Shown here in pieces: positions 9,138 through 17,419 of a DNA stretch of 64,000 nucleotides. The first letter of the stretch is position 1; the number at the start of each line of letters is the position of its first letter. The notes beneath the pieces are model-generated. The model saw only the letters and a program-made list of their open reading frames with translations, had not been told where the DNA came from and ran no database searches. A program made the translations under genes and the position numbers. This DNA is from Roseibium marinum (lineage in GTDB: Bacteria; Pseudomonadota; Alphaproteobacteria; Rhizobiales; Stappiaceae): the NCBI RefSeq assembly GCF_002906165.1, contig NZ_PPCN01000001.1, positions 868,001-932,000 on the forward strand, given 5' to 3'.

Positions 9138-9195
9138 GAGTGTTGCTCTTTATCGGTCGTGCAGCGCATGTGCGCGCGAAACTGGTGAAACGAGG

Positions 9196-9849
9196 TTAGT
9201 TGCTGAACCGGTCCAGCTCGGGAATGATCGTGGCCTGACCGTAGCTTTGGGCGAACCGGCGGCCGATATCGGAGAGGTCCTGCGTCCAGAAACGCACCAT
9301 TTCCGGGGTGATCTGCTGTCCGGTGGCAATCGCCTGGGCCGCTTCCGTTTCAATCCGGTCCCGCAGGATGCCGAGCTCGAACTGGGCGGAATATTCGGCC
9401 CTGTATTTGCCCAGCCAGCCCATGGCGACAATCGCCACCATCACCAGAACCGCGGCGCTGCTGGTGAGGCCGGCCCATTTGGCCGTGCCGCCGATACGCC
9501 GGTCGCTGGCGATCAGCACGATGGAAGCGATGGTCAGGAAAGCGACGATATAGATCGCCTGCAGAAAGCTCTGGTATTTTTCCGCCGAACTTGCCTCATG
9601 TCCTGCCCGCAGCCGGGTGATGCGGTCGCGCAGATAAAGCAGGGCATCGGCTTCCGTGCCCAGCTTGTCGCGGAAATAGGTGTCGCAAAACCGCAAACGG
9701 CCCCGGCTTTCGATCTTTTCGGCGCAGGCCTCGAGAAACGATGTCGGTGTCGCGACACGGCTTTCCTGATCCGCGGTCTGGGCCGCCACCGGCAGGATGG
9801 CGGCGAGCGACAGAGCGGCAACAAAAAATAAGCGGGTCAGCAGTGACAT
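9196..9849 (-). CDS. Exported membrane protein between pheS and pheT
   Basis: A 217-residue protein of unknown function. Residues 1-23 look like a signal peptide ending at VAAQ. Two hydrophobic segments lie at about 99-114 and 127-146. The region between the signal and the first span has two cysteines (about C42 and C55, in EACAEK and RFCDTYF), which would face the periplasm. The C-terminal 65 residues are soluble. The gene is on the pheS-pheT strand with gaps of only 30 and 58 bases, so it is almost certainly co-transcribed with them. I see no homology to a tRNA-related family. Confidence 0.75.
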   Translation of the reverse strand: MSLLTRLFFVAALSLAAILPVAAQTADQESRVATPTSFLEACAEKIESRGRLRFCDTYFRDKLGTEADALLYLRDRITRLRAGHEASSAEKYQSFLQAIYIVAFLTIASIVLIASDRRIGGTAKWAGLTSSAAVLVMVAIVAMGWLGKYRAEYSAQFELGILRDRIETEAAQAIATGQQITPEMVRFWTQDLSDIGRRFAQSYGQATIIPELDRFSN

Positions 9850-9879
9850 GGGTATACGCCCCCTTGAAGGTCCGGACGG

Positions 9880-10962
9880 TTAACTGGACAACCCGCCGAA
9901 CAGCGTCGGCAGGTCGAGAGGGCGGAAGCCGTAATGCTGGATCCAGCGCACATCCGCGTCGAAGAACGCCCTGAGATCCGGCATGCCGTATTTCAGCATG
10001 GCGATCCGGTCGATCCCCATGCCCCAGGCAAAGCCCTGATAGACGTCCGGATCGAGGCCGCAATTGCGGATGACATTGGGGTGCACCATGCCGCAGCCGA
10101 GAATTTCCAGCCAGTCTTCCCCCTGGCCGATCTTCACTTCGCCACCCGAGCGGTCGCATTGGATGTCCACTTCCATCGACGGCTCGGTGAACGGGAAGAA
10201 GCTCGGACGGAAACGCATCTTGACGTCGTCGACTTCGAAGAAGGCCTTGCAGAATTCCCTGAGCACCCATTTCAGGTGGCCGAAATGGCTCTCCTTGTCG
10301 ATGACGAGCCCTTCCACCTGATGGAACATCGGCGTGTGGGTCTGGTCGCTGTCGCAGCGATAGGTGCGGCCCGGGATGATCACGCGGATCGGCGGCTCCT
10401 GTGTGCGCATGGTGCGGATCTGCACCGGCGAGGTATGGGTGCGCAGCAGCAGGCGTTCGCCGTCTTCCTTCGGATTGAAGAAGAACGTGTCGTGCATTTC
10501 GCGCGCCGGATGGCCTTCGGGAAAGTTCAGCGCGGTGAAGTTCAGTTCATCGGTTTCGATATCCGGGCCTTCCGCGATGGAAAAGCCCATATCCGCGAAG
10601 ATCGCCGTAAGTTCGTCGATCACCTGGCTGACCGGGTGGATCCTTCCGGTTTCCGCCGGCGACGGGCGCAGCGGCAGGGTGATGTCGACCTTTTCACCGG
10701 CAAGGCGGGCTTCCAGCGCGGCTTCCGCCAGAACATCCTTGCGGGCGGAAATGGCCTCGGTGATCTTCGCTTTCAGGCCATTGAGGGCAGGGCCCATCAC
10801 CTGGCGTTCTTCCGGGGTCATCTTGCCGAGCGTTTTCATCTGCTCGGAAATGGACCCCTTCTTGCCGAGGGCATTGACCCGGAGCTCTTCCAGGGCGGCT
10901 TCGCTCGCCGCATTTTCAATGGCTGCCAGAAGATCGGATTCAAGAGTATCGAGATTTGACAT
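9880..10962 (-). CDS. pheS: Phenylalanine--tRNA ligase alpha subunit
   Basis: A 360-residue PheS of normal length. It has the N-terminal coiled-coil arm (about 1-85, with [20 protein letters not shown]) and the class II synthetase core. Motif 2 is seen around [22 protein letters not shown] and motif 3 around [14 protein letters not shown] and [14 protein letters not shown]. It activates phenylalanine and, with PheT, charges tRNA-Phe. It is the first gene of the pheS-membrane protein-pheT group; its promoter must lie in the gap above 10962. Confidence 0.98.
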   Translation of the reverse strand: MSNLDTLESDLLAAIENAASEAALEELRVNALGKKGSISEQMKTLGKMTPEERQVMGPALNGLKAKITEAISARKDVLAEAALEARLAGEKVDITLPLRPSPAETGRIHPVSQVIDELTAIFADMGFSIAEGPDIETDELNFTALNFPEGHPAREMHDTFFFNPKEDGERLLLRTHTSPVQIRTMRTQEPPIRVIIPGRTYRCDSDQTHTPMFHQVEGLVIDKESHFGHLKWVLREFCKAFFEVDDVKMRFRPSFFPFTEPSMEVDIQCDRSGGEVKIGQGEDWLEILGCGMVHPNVIRNCGLDPDVYQGFAWGMGIDRIAMLKYGMPDLRAFFDADVRWIQHYGFRPLDLPTLFGGLSS

Positions 10963-11485
10963 GCGTGCTCAGATGGTTCGCGCGCGGCGCGCGCATTAAG
11001 TCGAAACAGAAAGTCCGGGTCTTTTAGCGAATAATCGCGGACATTGCCACGGCCTCAGCCGCATTATTGCGTGAGACCCCACGATGAGGAAAAGCGCTGG
11101 AAATGAAGCGCATAAGAGCGTGTTGTGTTTAAGCGGATTCATGGTTTCAGGAAGACGCCCGAGGCAGCGTTTACTTTGCAAATGTGTTCGGGCGATTTTC
11201 TGAATTCAATTTAACGCAACATGCTCCAGCGCCTAAATCGTCCGCAGGCAGGACCCTGCGACGCCATGAGGCGCGCACCATCGTCCATCGGGCGCATTGC
11301 GCTCCGGTCCAGACCGGAATGGCGGATATGTGCGGTGCTGCAGGTCATGGCGGTCAATTTACTGTATGGCCGGGAGAAGGCAAGCGGAAATGAAACGCGG
11401 GCTTCAAAGGTATTCGCCGCCCTTTTCAGCCGCGACATGTTTTGCTGAAAAGCATAGGTTTGTCAGCGCGAAGGACGCATTCCTG
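10963..11485. other. Intergenic region upstream of pheS, with an inverted-repeat element
   Basis: This 523-base region holds the pheS leader on the - strand. A GC-only palindrome (GCGCGCGGCGCGCGC, 10980-10994) lies about 18 bases before the pheS start and could fold in the leader. No Phe-rich leader peptide was found, so attenuation is not supported. The main other structure is the inverted repeat at 11115-11227. The remainder (about 11230-11485), lying beyond the 3' end of the LysR gene, shows no supported gene. Confidence 0.5.
11115..11227. repeat. Imperfect inverted repeat, GAGCAT type
   Basis: A 27-base arm at 11115-11141 pairs with one at 11201-11227; about 21 of 27 positions match. The outer ends read GAGCGTGTTG and CAACATGCTC. 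A shorter palindrome with the same GAGCAT ends lies at 32871-32914, so both probably belong to one dispersed intergenic repeat family. Confidence 0.5.
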
Positions 11486-12403
11486 TCACGTCACCACCAC
11501 GTCCGCACCCTTCGGCCGTCCGATGGAGGTCTGCAGTTCTTTTTTCAGCCATGAGCCAAAGGCCTGCTTGGCTTTTGTCTTCGGCGCGTTCCGGCCGCTG
11601 ATCAGCCAGTAGGCCATGCCTGTCGCGGGGCGTTCGGGGAAAGGGGAGATCACCTGGCCGCAATTCACCGCGTAGACGGCGAGTGTCTCCCAGGCGAGAA
11701 AGACGCCCTGGCCGGCGATGGCCGCGTCGAGACACAGCGACCCGTCGGAGAATGTCGGGCCGCACCGCAGAATGCTCTCGTCCAGTCCGAAGAGATCCAG
11801 CCAGCTCTTCCAGGAAAACATCTGTCCCGGATCGTGGATGATCGGCAGTTTGCCGATATCCTTCGGCTCCCTGATCTTCTCGGCAAGTGCCGGACTGCAC
11901 ACCGGGAAGACCCGCTGGTTCAGCAGCTTGTCCGCATTGACGCCCGGATAGGGGCCGCGTCCGACGCGGATGCAAAGATCCACGTCCGACGCATCCGGAT
12001 CGACCAGATCGACCGTCGCCTCCACACGAACCCGGATGCCGGGATGCGCCTTGCTGAAGTTCTTTATGTGCCAGACCAGCCATTTGCCCGCGAAGACAGG
12101 GGCGACCGAGATCGTTAGCGCATCTTCCCTGCCGCGCTGCGTGGTGGCCACCGCGGTGGAGAGCGACGTCATGGCGGAGGTCAGATGCGGCTGCATCGCA
12201 AGGATATGGGCGGTCGGAAGAAGCAACCTGTTCTGCCGTTCGAAAAGCTGCACGCCGAGCTGTGCTTCCGTCTTCTGGACCTGCTGGCTGACGGCGCCGA
12301 CAGTGACGCCGAGTTCTTCCGCCGCCGCCTTGACAGAGCCGAGACGGGCGACGGCTTCCACCGCCCGGAGGCCGGACATATGAATGCGGTTCAGGTTTTT
12401 CAT
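11486..12403 (-). CDS. LysR-family transcriptional regulator (GcvA-like)
   Basis: A 305-residue LysR-type regulator. The winged helix-turn-helix is at about 6-65 (RIHMSGLRAVEAVARLGSVK, then AAAEELGVTVGAVSQQVQ). The rest is a LysR substrate-binding domain, with DLCIRVGRGPYPGV resembling the GcvA-type DLAIRYG...G segment. The target is unknown. The gene is divergent from a tiny gene at 12505; the shared 101-base gap contains the palindrome TAGCTAAGCTA at 12406-12416, which may be an autoregulatory site. The ATG at 12403 is supported by the position of the HTH. Confidence 0.9.
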   Translation of the reverse strand: MKNLNRIHMSGLRAVEAVARLGSVKAAAEELGVTVGAVSQQVQKTEAQLGVQLFERQNRLLLPTAHILAMQPHLTSAMTSLSTAVATTQRGREDALTISVAPVFAGKWLVWHIKNFSKAHPGIRVRVEATVDLVDPDASDVDLCIRVGRGPYPGVNADKLLNQRVFPVCSPALAEKIREPKDIGKLPIIHDPGQMFSWKSWLDLFGLDESILRCGPTFSDGSLCLDAAIAGQGVFLAWETLAVYAVNCGQVISPFPERPATGMAYWLISGRNAPKTKAKQAFGSWLKKELQTSIGRPKGADVVVT

Positions 12404-12405
12404 TA

Positions 12406-12416
12406 TAGCTAAGCTA
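12406..12416. promoter_or_regulatory. Palindrome in LysR/small-gene divergent promoter region
   Basis: TAGCTAAGCTA is a perfect inverted repeat with a single central base, three bases before the LysR start codon. A related half-site (TAGCTAAATT) occurs at 12476-12485 near the divergent small gene. Two related sites in a LysR divergent region fit LysR-type autoregulation, but this is inference. Confidence 0.4.
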
Positions 12417-12504
12417 AACCGATTTGCAGAAGAAGTCGATTTATATCGCCAGAAAGGTAGCCTAAATACAAAGCATAGCTAAATTCAACAAGAGGGATTT
12501 GGCG

Positions 12505-12675
12505 ATGAGAAGAACAATAATAAGGAGACTGAAAGTCATGTTGAAACTGTTTTTGCGCCGCCAGTTGACCGCCAGACCGGCATCCGCTTACGACCGCACC
12601 GATCCGCTGTCCCATCCGGCGATCCAGCGCATGAGCCAGCGCGAACTGGCCGACCTGCCGTTGAACCGGCACTGA
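12505..12675 (+). CDS. Very small DUF1127-like protein
   Basis: A 56-residue basic protein; the C-terminal half reads DPLSHPAIQRMSQRELADLP, resembling the RELADIGL-type tail of short DUF1127 proteins, which in alphaproteobacteria are often encoded next to LysR genes. The start at 12505 has AGAGGGA at 12491-12497; an in-frame ATG at 12538 has AAGGAG at 12522-12527 and would give 45 residues. Both are plausible. It is divergent from the LysR gene, so it may be that regulator's target. Larger DUF1127 proteins have been linked to RNA binding and phosphate or carbon metabolism; that role is not shown here. Confidence 0.6.
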   Translation: MRRTIIRRLKVMLKLFLRRQLTARPASAYDRTDPLSHPAIQRMSQRELADLPLNRH

Positions 12676-12770
12676 CGAGATCCTGACCGGCTTTTGGGCC
12701 GGTCGAAAGCGTTCCCTGTAACGATACCTTTCGGTGTGAAACCGATCGGGTGGAATTGGTAAAATCAGAA

Positions 12771-12802
12771 AACGGCGCCGGCGTCCCCGGCGCCGTTTCT
12801 GT
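12771..12802 (+). terminator. Rho-independent terminator after the small DUF1127-like gene
   Basis: AACGGCGCCGG (12771-12781) pairs perfectly with CCGGCGCCGTT (12787-12797), followed by TCTGTTTG. The flank AAAATCAGAA on the other side makes it partly bidirectional. A second GC hairpin without a T tract (GACCGGC / GCCGGTC, 12685-12704) precedes it. Confidence 0.7.
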
Positions 12803-12811
12803 TTGCAGGCC

Positions 12812-12842
12812 TTGACTTGGAGTGACTCCAGACCTGTAGGGT
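12812..12842 (+). promoter_or_regulatory. MerR-type promoter/operator with 19-bp spacer
   Basis: TTGACT (12812-12817) and TAGGGT (12837-12842) are separated by 19 bases, the over-long spacer typical of MerR-regulated promoters. The spacer holds the palindrome TGGAGTGACTCCA (12818-12830). It lies 28 bases upstream of the MerR-family gene, so autoregulation of the two-gene operon is likely. Confidence 0.75.
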
Positions 12843-12870
12843 CGTAACCACGACATGCGAGCGAGGGCCA

Positions 12871-13233
12871 ATGCGAATTTCTGAAGCCTCCACGAAAAGC
12901 GGCCTGAGCGCCGACACCATCCGGTTTTACGAGAAATCGGGAATCGTTCCTCCGATTGAGAGAGGTCCGGAAGGATTGCGCCGCTTTTCGCCTGAAAACA
13001 TCGAGTGGCTCACCCTGCTTTACTGGCTCCGCAAGACCGGCATGCCGATGAAGGAAATGCAGCGGTTCGCATTGTTTTACCGGCAGGGAGAGGCAACCGT
13101 TCCGCAGCGCAGAAATCTGCTTTTGAAACATGAACAGCGCCTGCGGGAACGCAGGGCCGACCTCGTCAGATGCGAGGAGGTACTCGCTTACAAGCTTGCG
13201 GCGTATGACAGGATCGAGGGAAAACAATCATGA
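12871..13233 (+). CDS. MerR-family transcriptional regulator
   Basis: A 120-residue MerR regulator. The N-terminal winged helix (1-70) has the usual IRFYEKSGIVPP and an RRFSPENIEWL segment, with WLRKTGMPMKEMQ as the second helix pair. A dimerisation coiled coil follows (about 75-115). No cysteine cluster for metal or redox sensing is present, so it probably senses an organic ligand or stress. The promoter at 12812-12842 has the MerR 19-bp spacer. The gene overlaps the following SDR gene by four bases (ATGA), so the SDR is its likely target. Confidence 0.9.
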   Translation: MRISEASTKSGLSADTIRFYEKSGIVPPIERGPEGLRRFSPENIEWLTLLYWLRKTGMPMKEMQRFALFYRQGEATVPQRRNLLLKHEQRLRERRADLVRCEEVLAYKLAAYDRIEGKQS

Positions 13234-13829
13234 AAATTATCGTAGTCGGCGCCGCGGGAGCGATCGGTCAGGCGGTCTGCGCCGAACTGGCTCCCCGGCA
13301 TGACATCATCACCGCCGGACGCTCTTCCGGGGATATCCGTGTCGATCTGGCGGATCGGGCAAGCATCGAGGCGATGTACCGGACCGCCGGGTCGGTGGAC
13401 GCTGTCGTCTGCGCCGCGGGGGAAGTCGAATTTGGCCGGCTTGCCGAAATGACCGGAGAAAAATATCTGTTCGGGCTGAAGAACAAGGTTCTCACACAGA
13501 TCAATCTGGTGCTGGCCGGATTGAACGTGCTGACGAATGGCGGATCGTTCACCCTGACGAGCGGTATCCTCGACCGGGAGCCTGTCCGGGAGGGTTCCGG
13601 ATCAGCGACCGCCAACGGCGCGCTTGCCGGTTTCGTCAAGGCGGCGGCCATCGATATGCCGCGCGGCCTGCGCATCAACGTGGTCAGCCCCGGCCTGCTT
13701 CAGGTATCAGCGGAAAGATACGGCGCCATCTTTCCCGGCCATGATCCCGTCTCTTCACGCCGTGTCGGTCTCGCTTATGCCAAATGCATTGAAGGTGCCG
13801 CGACAGGGCAGATGGTGCCGGTGGACTGA
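13230..13829 (+). CDS. Atypical short-chain dehydrogenase lacking the YxxxK motif
   Basis: A 199-residue SDR-fold protein with the nucleotide-binding motif GAAGAIGQ (7-14) and a VVCAAGEV segment in place of NNAG. The strand LTSGILD supplies the usual Ser region, but the expected catalytic Tyr-xxx-Lys is replaced by a run around SATANGALAGFVK with no tyrosine. SDR subgroups that lack the active-site residues (for example the Lin1944-like subgroup) are known and uncharacterised. It may bind NAD(P) without classical catalysis or use a different mechanism. It is co-translated with the MerR regulator upstream. Confidence 0.85.
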   Translation: MKIIVVGAAGAIGQAVCAELAPRHDIITAGRSSGDIRVDLADRASIEAMYRTAGSVDAVVCAAGEVEFGRLAEMTGEKYLFGLKNKVLTQINLVLAGLNVLTNGGSFTLTSGILDREPVREGSGSATANGALAGFVKAAAIDMPRGLRINVVSPGLLQVSAERYGAIFPGHDPVSSRRVGLAYAKCIEGAATGQMVPVD

Positions 13830-13845
13830 AACCGGAACGTCCGGC

Positions 13846-14424
13846 TCAGGACTTCTTCACGAATTCCGTCAGGATGACGATCCGCTGGTCGTTCACCCGG
13901 CCTTCAATATGTGACGGGTTGTCGGCAACAAGGGCGATATTGCGCACGGCCGTGCCGCGCTTGGCCGTGAAGCCGGCACCCTTGACCTTCAGGTCCTTGA
14001 TCAGGGTCACGGTATCGCCGGACGAAAGGACGGCGCCATGGGTATCCTTGTGCACCACACCGGTGTCTTCGCCAATGTCGGCGGTCTGGAGGCCGGCCTT
14101 TGCCCAGGCAAGAACCTCGTCCTCCAGGTAAAGCATGTCCAGCAGATCCCGGGCCCAGCTCTCGTCCGGCATTCTGGCGAGCACACGGTACGCGGTGACC
14201 TGCACCGGCGGAACCTGGCTCCACGCGGTTTCGTTCAGGCAATGCCAGTGGGTCGGGTCGATGTCCTTCGTACCGGAGATCTGATCCGTACAATCGGTGC
14301 AGGCGAGGATCGCCATATCCGCGCTGCCGTCCGCCTGCGGACCGACTTCCAGCATTGCCGGCGCCTGTGTGGAGCCGCAGAGTTCGCAGGCGTTGCCGGC
14401 GCGTTCACGGAGAGTCTGCTCCAT
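13846..14424 (-). CDS. PhnA/YjdM-family zinc-ribbon protein
   Basis: A 192-residue protein with an N-terminal zinc ribbon (CELCG at about 13-17 and CTDC at about 42-45) and a C-terminal PhnA domain (about 120-190; TVTLIKDLKVKGAG, AKRGTAVRNIALV, HIEGRVNDQRIVILTEFVKK). This matches the long form of the YjdM/PhnA family. The name comes from the phosphonate operon of E. coli, but the protein is not known to act in phosphonate use and its biochemical role is unclear. It converges with the SDR gene, 16 bases away. Confidence 0.85.
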   Translation of the reverse strand: MEQTLRERAGNACELCGSTQAPAMLEVGPQADGSADMAILACTDCTDQISGTKDIDPTHWHCLNETAWSQVPPVQVTAYRVLARMPDESWARDLLDMLYLEDEVLAWAKAGLQTADIGEDTGVVHKDTHGAVLSSGDTVTLIKDLKVKGAGFTAKRGTAVRNIALVADNPSHIEGRVNDQRIVILTEFVKKS

Positions 14425-14488
14425 GGTATTTCCTTACTTTGTCGTCCGTAAGCCCTACAGGCCCAATGCAATAGCCGATGTCAGCCAA

Positions 14489-14766
14489 CTCGACGGCGCT
14501 TCGCGCCTTACACTCGCGTGCGTCCGGAGCTCGCGAAGGTCCTCTGGACCTTCACGTCGGGCAAAGCCCGACCGCATTTGCCCGCTCGACGGTGCTACGC
14601 ACCTTACACTCGCGTGCGTTCGAAGCTCGCGAAGGTCCACTGGACCTTCACGTCGGGCAAAGCCCGACCGCATTTGCCCGCTCGACGGTGCTACGCACCT
14701 TACACTCGCGTGCGTTCGGAGCTCGCGAAGGTCCACTGGACCTTCACGTCGGGCAAAGCCCGACCG
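14489..14766. repeat. 96-bp tandem repeat (2.9 copies) with internal hairpins
   Basis: Units begin at 14489, 14585 and 14681; the third ends at 14766, five bases before the lepA stop. Units 2 and 3 are nearly identical; unit 1 differs at a few bases. Each unit contains perfect palindromes: GAAGGTCC-A-C-T-GGACCTTC, GTCGGGC-AAA-GCCCGAC and GGTGCTACGCACC. Because 96 is a multiple of three, all frames stay open through it, but the products are Arg/Pro-rich and unlike proteins. It lies beyond the 3' end of lepA (- strand) and before the PhnA-like gene start. It resembles clustered extragenic palindromes rather than a CRISPR. Confidence 0.9.
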
Positions 14767-14770
14767 CTTC

Positions 14771-16576
14771 TCACTCATCCATCTTCAATGCCTGGATAAA
14801 GGCTTCCTGAGGGATTTCGACCTTGCCGAACTGGCGCATCTTCTTCTTGCCGGCCTTCTGCTTTTCCAGCAGTTTTCGTTTACGCGTGGCGTCGCCGCCG
14901 TAGCATTTGGCGGTCACGTCCTTGCGCAGGGCAGAAATGGTTTCGCGGGCGATGACCCGTCCGCCGATGGCGGCCTGGATCGGGATCTTGAACATGTGCC
15001 TCGGGATCAGCTCTTTCAGCTTCTCGCACATGGCGCGGCCACGGCGATCCGCCTGGCTGCGGTGCACGAGCATGGAGAGCGCGTCCACCGGTTCGTCATT
15101 CACCAGGATCGACATCCTGACCAGGTCGCCCGCCCGGTAGTCGGAGATCTGGTAGTCGAAGGAGGCGTAGCCCTTGGAGATCGATTTCAGCCGGTCGTAG
15201 AAGTCGAAGACCACCTCGTTGAGCGGCAGGTCATAGGCCACCAGGGCGCGCGAGCCGACATAGGAGAGGTCCACCTGGACACCGCGGCGCTCCTGGCAAA
15301 GCTTGAGGATGCCGCCCAGATAGTCGTCCGGCGTCATGATCGTCGCCCGGATCCACGGTTCGCGGATCTCGGTGATCTTGACCACGTCCGGCATGTCCGC
15401 CGGGTTGTGCAGGTCGATGTCCGATCCGTCCGTCAGCGACATCTGATAGACGACGGACGGCGCGGTGGCGATCAGATCGAGGTCGAATTCGCGGTAAAGC
15501 CGTTCCTGGATGATTTCCAGGTGCAGGAGACCCAGGAAGCCGCAACGGAATCCGAAGCCGAGCGCCGCGGAAGTCTCCATTTCGAAGGAGAAACTGGCAT
15601 CGTTGAGACGCAGCTTGCCCATGGCGGCGCGCAGGTCGTCAAAGTCGTTGGCATCGACCGGAAACAGGCCGCAGAACACCACCGGCTGGGCCGGCTTGAA
15701 GCCCGGCAGCGCCTCGGCGCAGGGCTTTTTCTCCAGCGTGATGGTATCGCCGACACGGGTGTCGGCCACTTCCTTGATCGAGCCGGTGATCACGCCGATT
15801 TCTCCGGCATGCAACTCGTCCACCTGCAGGAATTTGGGGGTCATGACGCCGACACGGTCGACGTCATAGGCGGCGCCGGTTCTCATCATCTTGATCTTCT
15901 GGCCCTTCTTCAGGGAGCCGTTGATGACGCGCACCAGAACCATGACGCCGAGATAGGTGTCGTACCAGCTGTCGACCAGCATCGCCTTCAGCGTGTCGTC
16001 CGGGTCGCCCTTCGGCGCCGGCAGCTTGTGGACGATCGCTTCCAGGACGTCCTCGACGCCGAGGCCGGTCTTGGCGGAGATCATGCAGGCCTCGGAGGCA
16101 TCGATGCCGATCACGTCCTCGATCTGTTCCTTGATCCGCTCCGGTTCGGCCGCGGGCAGGTCGATCTTGTTGAGGACCGTGACGATCTCGTGATTGTTGT
16201 CGATGGCCTGGTACACATTGGCCAGCGTCTGGGCTTCCACGCCCTGCGAGGCGTCGACCACCAGCAGCGAGCCTTCGCAGGCCGCAAGCGAGCGGGAGAC
16301 CTCGTAGGCGAAGTCGACATGGCCCGGCGTGTCGATCAGGTTCAGCGTATATTGCTGACCGTCCTTGGCGGTGTAGATCAGCCGCACGGTCTGGGCCTTG
16401 ATCGTGATGCCGCGTTCGCGCTCGATATCCATCGAATCGAGAACCTGTGCGGTCATTTCGCGGTCGGTCATCGTCCCGGTCATCTGGATCAGCCGGTCAG
16501 CCAGCGTCGACTTGCCGTGATCGATATGGGCCACGATGGAAAAATTGCGGATGTTGGAAAGTGTCTTCGTCGTCAT
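14771..16576 (-). CDS. lepA: Translation elongation factor 4 (LepA)
   Basis: A 601-residue GTPase of normal length. The G domain shows [14 protein letters not shown] (G1), RGITIKAQ (G2), DTPGHVDF (G3) and NKIDLP (G4). EF-G-like domains follow, then the LepA-specific C-terminus ([13 protein letters not shown] and [21 protein letters not shown]). EF4 binds ribosomes and promotes back-translocation or helps ribosome assembly under stress. The gene ends directly at the 96-bp palindromic repeats, which would form part of its 3' untranslated region. Confidence 0.98.
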   Translation of the reverse strand: MTTKTLSNIRNFSIVAHIDHGKSTLADRLIQMTGTMTDREMTAQVLDSMDIERERGITIKAQTVRLIYTAKDGQQYTLNLIDTPGHVDFAYEVSRSLAACEGSLLVVDASQGVEAQTLANVYQAIDNNHEIVTVLNKIDLPAAEPERIKEQIEDVIGIDASEACMISAKTGLGVEDVLEAIVHKLPAPKGDPDDTLKAMLVDSWYDTYLGVMVLVRVINGSLKKGQKIKMMRTGAAYDVDRVGVMTPKFLQVDELHAGEIGVITGSIKEVADTRVGDTITLEKKPCAEALPGFKPAQPVVFCGLFPVDANDFDDLRAAMGKLRLNDASFSFEMETSAALGFGFRCGFLGLLHLEIIQERLYREFDLDLIATAPSVVYQMSLTDGSDIDLHNPADMPDVVKITEIREPWIRATIMTPDDYLGGILKLCQERRGVQVDLSYVGSRALVAYDLPLNEVVFDFYDRLKSISKGYASFDYQISDYRAGDLVRMSILVNDEPVDALSMLVHRSQADRRGRAMCEKLKELIPRHMFKIPIQAAIGGRVIARETISALRKDVTAKCYGGDATRKRKLLEKQKAGKKKMRQFGKVEIPQEAFIQALKMDE

Positions 16577-16830
16577 GGCCGCCCGTTTACCACCGCTTTT
16601 TGATTTCGACCAGTGAATTGCGCGCGCCGGAGGCCGAAATCGGCTGGTTTTGAAGCAAAATATGGCTATTCGAACGGGGGCGAGGCGCTGGCCGCCGGTT
16701 AGCCGGGGTCAGGGAGCAAAAGCACCACGATAGCGCTGGGCCCGGTTCCCATCTTTTTACGTTGACCGCTATTAAAGCGACCGGAAAGGTGTGTTAGCGG
16801 TAAATTGATAAAATTAACTAGGAAGAGTTC

Positions 16831-17349
16831 ATGAACGTCCGTGATGCCGCCCCGAAGGACATTCCAGCCATTCTGGCCATTTATAACCGCGCGATTCGGG
16901 AAACCACGGCCGCCTGGACGAACCGGGAGGAGACCCTCGACGACAGGTTGACGTGGTTCGAAGGCCGGAAGAAGGAGGGGCTGCCGGTGCTGGTCGCCGA
17001 GAATGACAAGGGCGAGGTTCTTGCATTTGCCAGCTTCGGCCCGTTTCGTCCCCGCGAAGGCTATCGGTTCACGGCGGAACACACGGTCTATGTCGACCCG
17101 AAGGCCCAGCGTCAGGGCGTTGCCTTCGCCTTGCTCTCTCAGCTGATCGATATCGCCGGCGCGAAAGGCCTCCATCTGCTGCTCGGTGTCATCGACGGGG
17201 AAAACGCGGCTTCCATCGCCCTGCATGAAAAACTGGGTTTCGAAGTCACCGGCCGTTTGCCGCAAGCCGGCACAAAATTCGGCCGCTGGCTGGATCTGGT
17301 GCTGATGACCCTCGTTCTCAACGCGGGGATGCCTGCACCTAAAAAATGA
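16831..17349 (+). CDS. GNAT acetyltransferase, phosphinothricin-acetyltransferase-like
   Basis: A 172-residue GNAT-fold enzyme close to the Pat/MnaT group. It begins with the typical VRDAAPKDIPAILAIYNRAI and ETTAAWTNREETLDDRL. The acetyl-CoA-binding segment is AEHTVYVDPKAQRQGVAFAL, with Q-R-Q-G-V-A in the pyrophosphate-loop position, followed by ENAASIALHEKLGFEVTGR. Members acetylate phosphinothricin, methionine sulfone/sulfoximine or related amino acids. The specific substrate cannot be read from sequence. AGGAAG provides a ribosome site for the ATG at 16831. Confidence 0.88.
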   Translation: MNVRDAAPKDIPAILAIYNRAIRETTAAWTNREETLDDRLTWFEGRKKEGLPVLVAENDKGEVLAFASFGPFRPREGYRFTAEHTVYVDPKAQRQGVAFALLSQLIDIAGAKGLHLLLGVIDGENAASIALHEKLGFEVTGRLPQAGTKFGRWLDLVLMTLVLNAGMPAPKK

Positions 17350-17419
17350 GCGGATGAAACGGAGTTTCCCGGTTTGTGGAAGGCCCGGCCGGGAAGGGGC
17401 AGGCAAGACCAGACTGCTG

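Noticed and set aside
10996..11181. Phe-rich leader peptide for pheS attenuation
   Set aside because: The only leader frame has few phenylalanines and no terminator/antiterminator pair was found.
14489..14766. CRISPR array
   Set aside because: Units are 96 bases and continuous, with no unique spacers, and no cas genes are near.
14297..16603. A 768-residue frame on the + strand across lepA
   Set aside because: It is antisense to lepA, whose conserved GTPase motifs are unmistakable. Long antisense frames are expected in GC-rich DNA.
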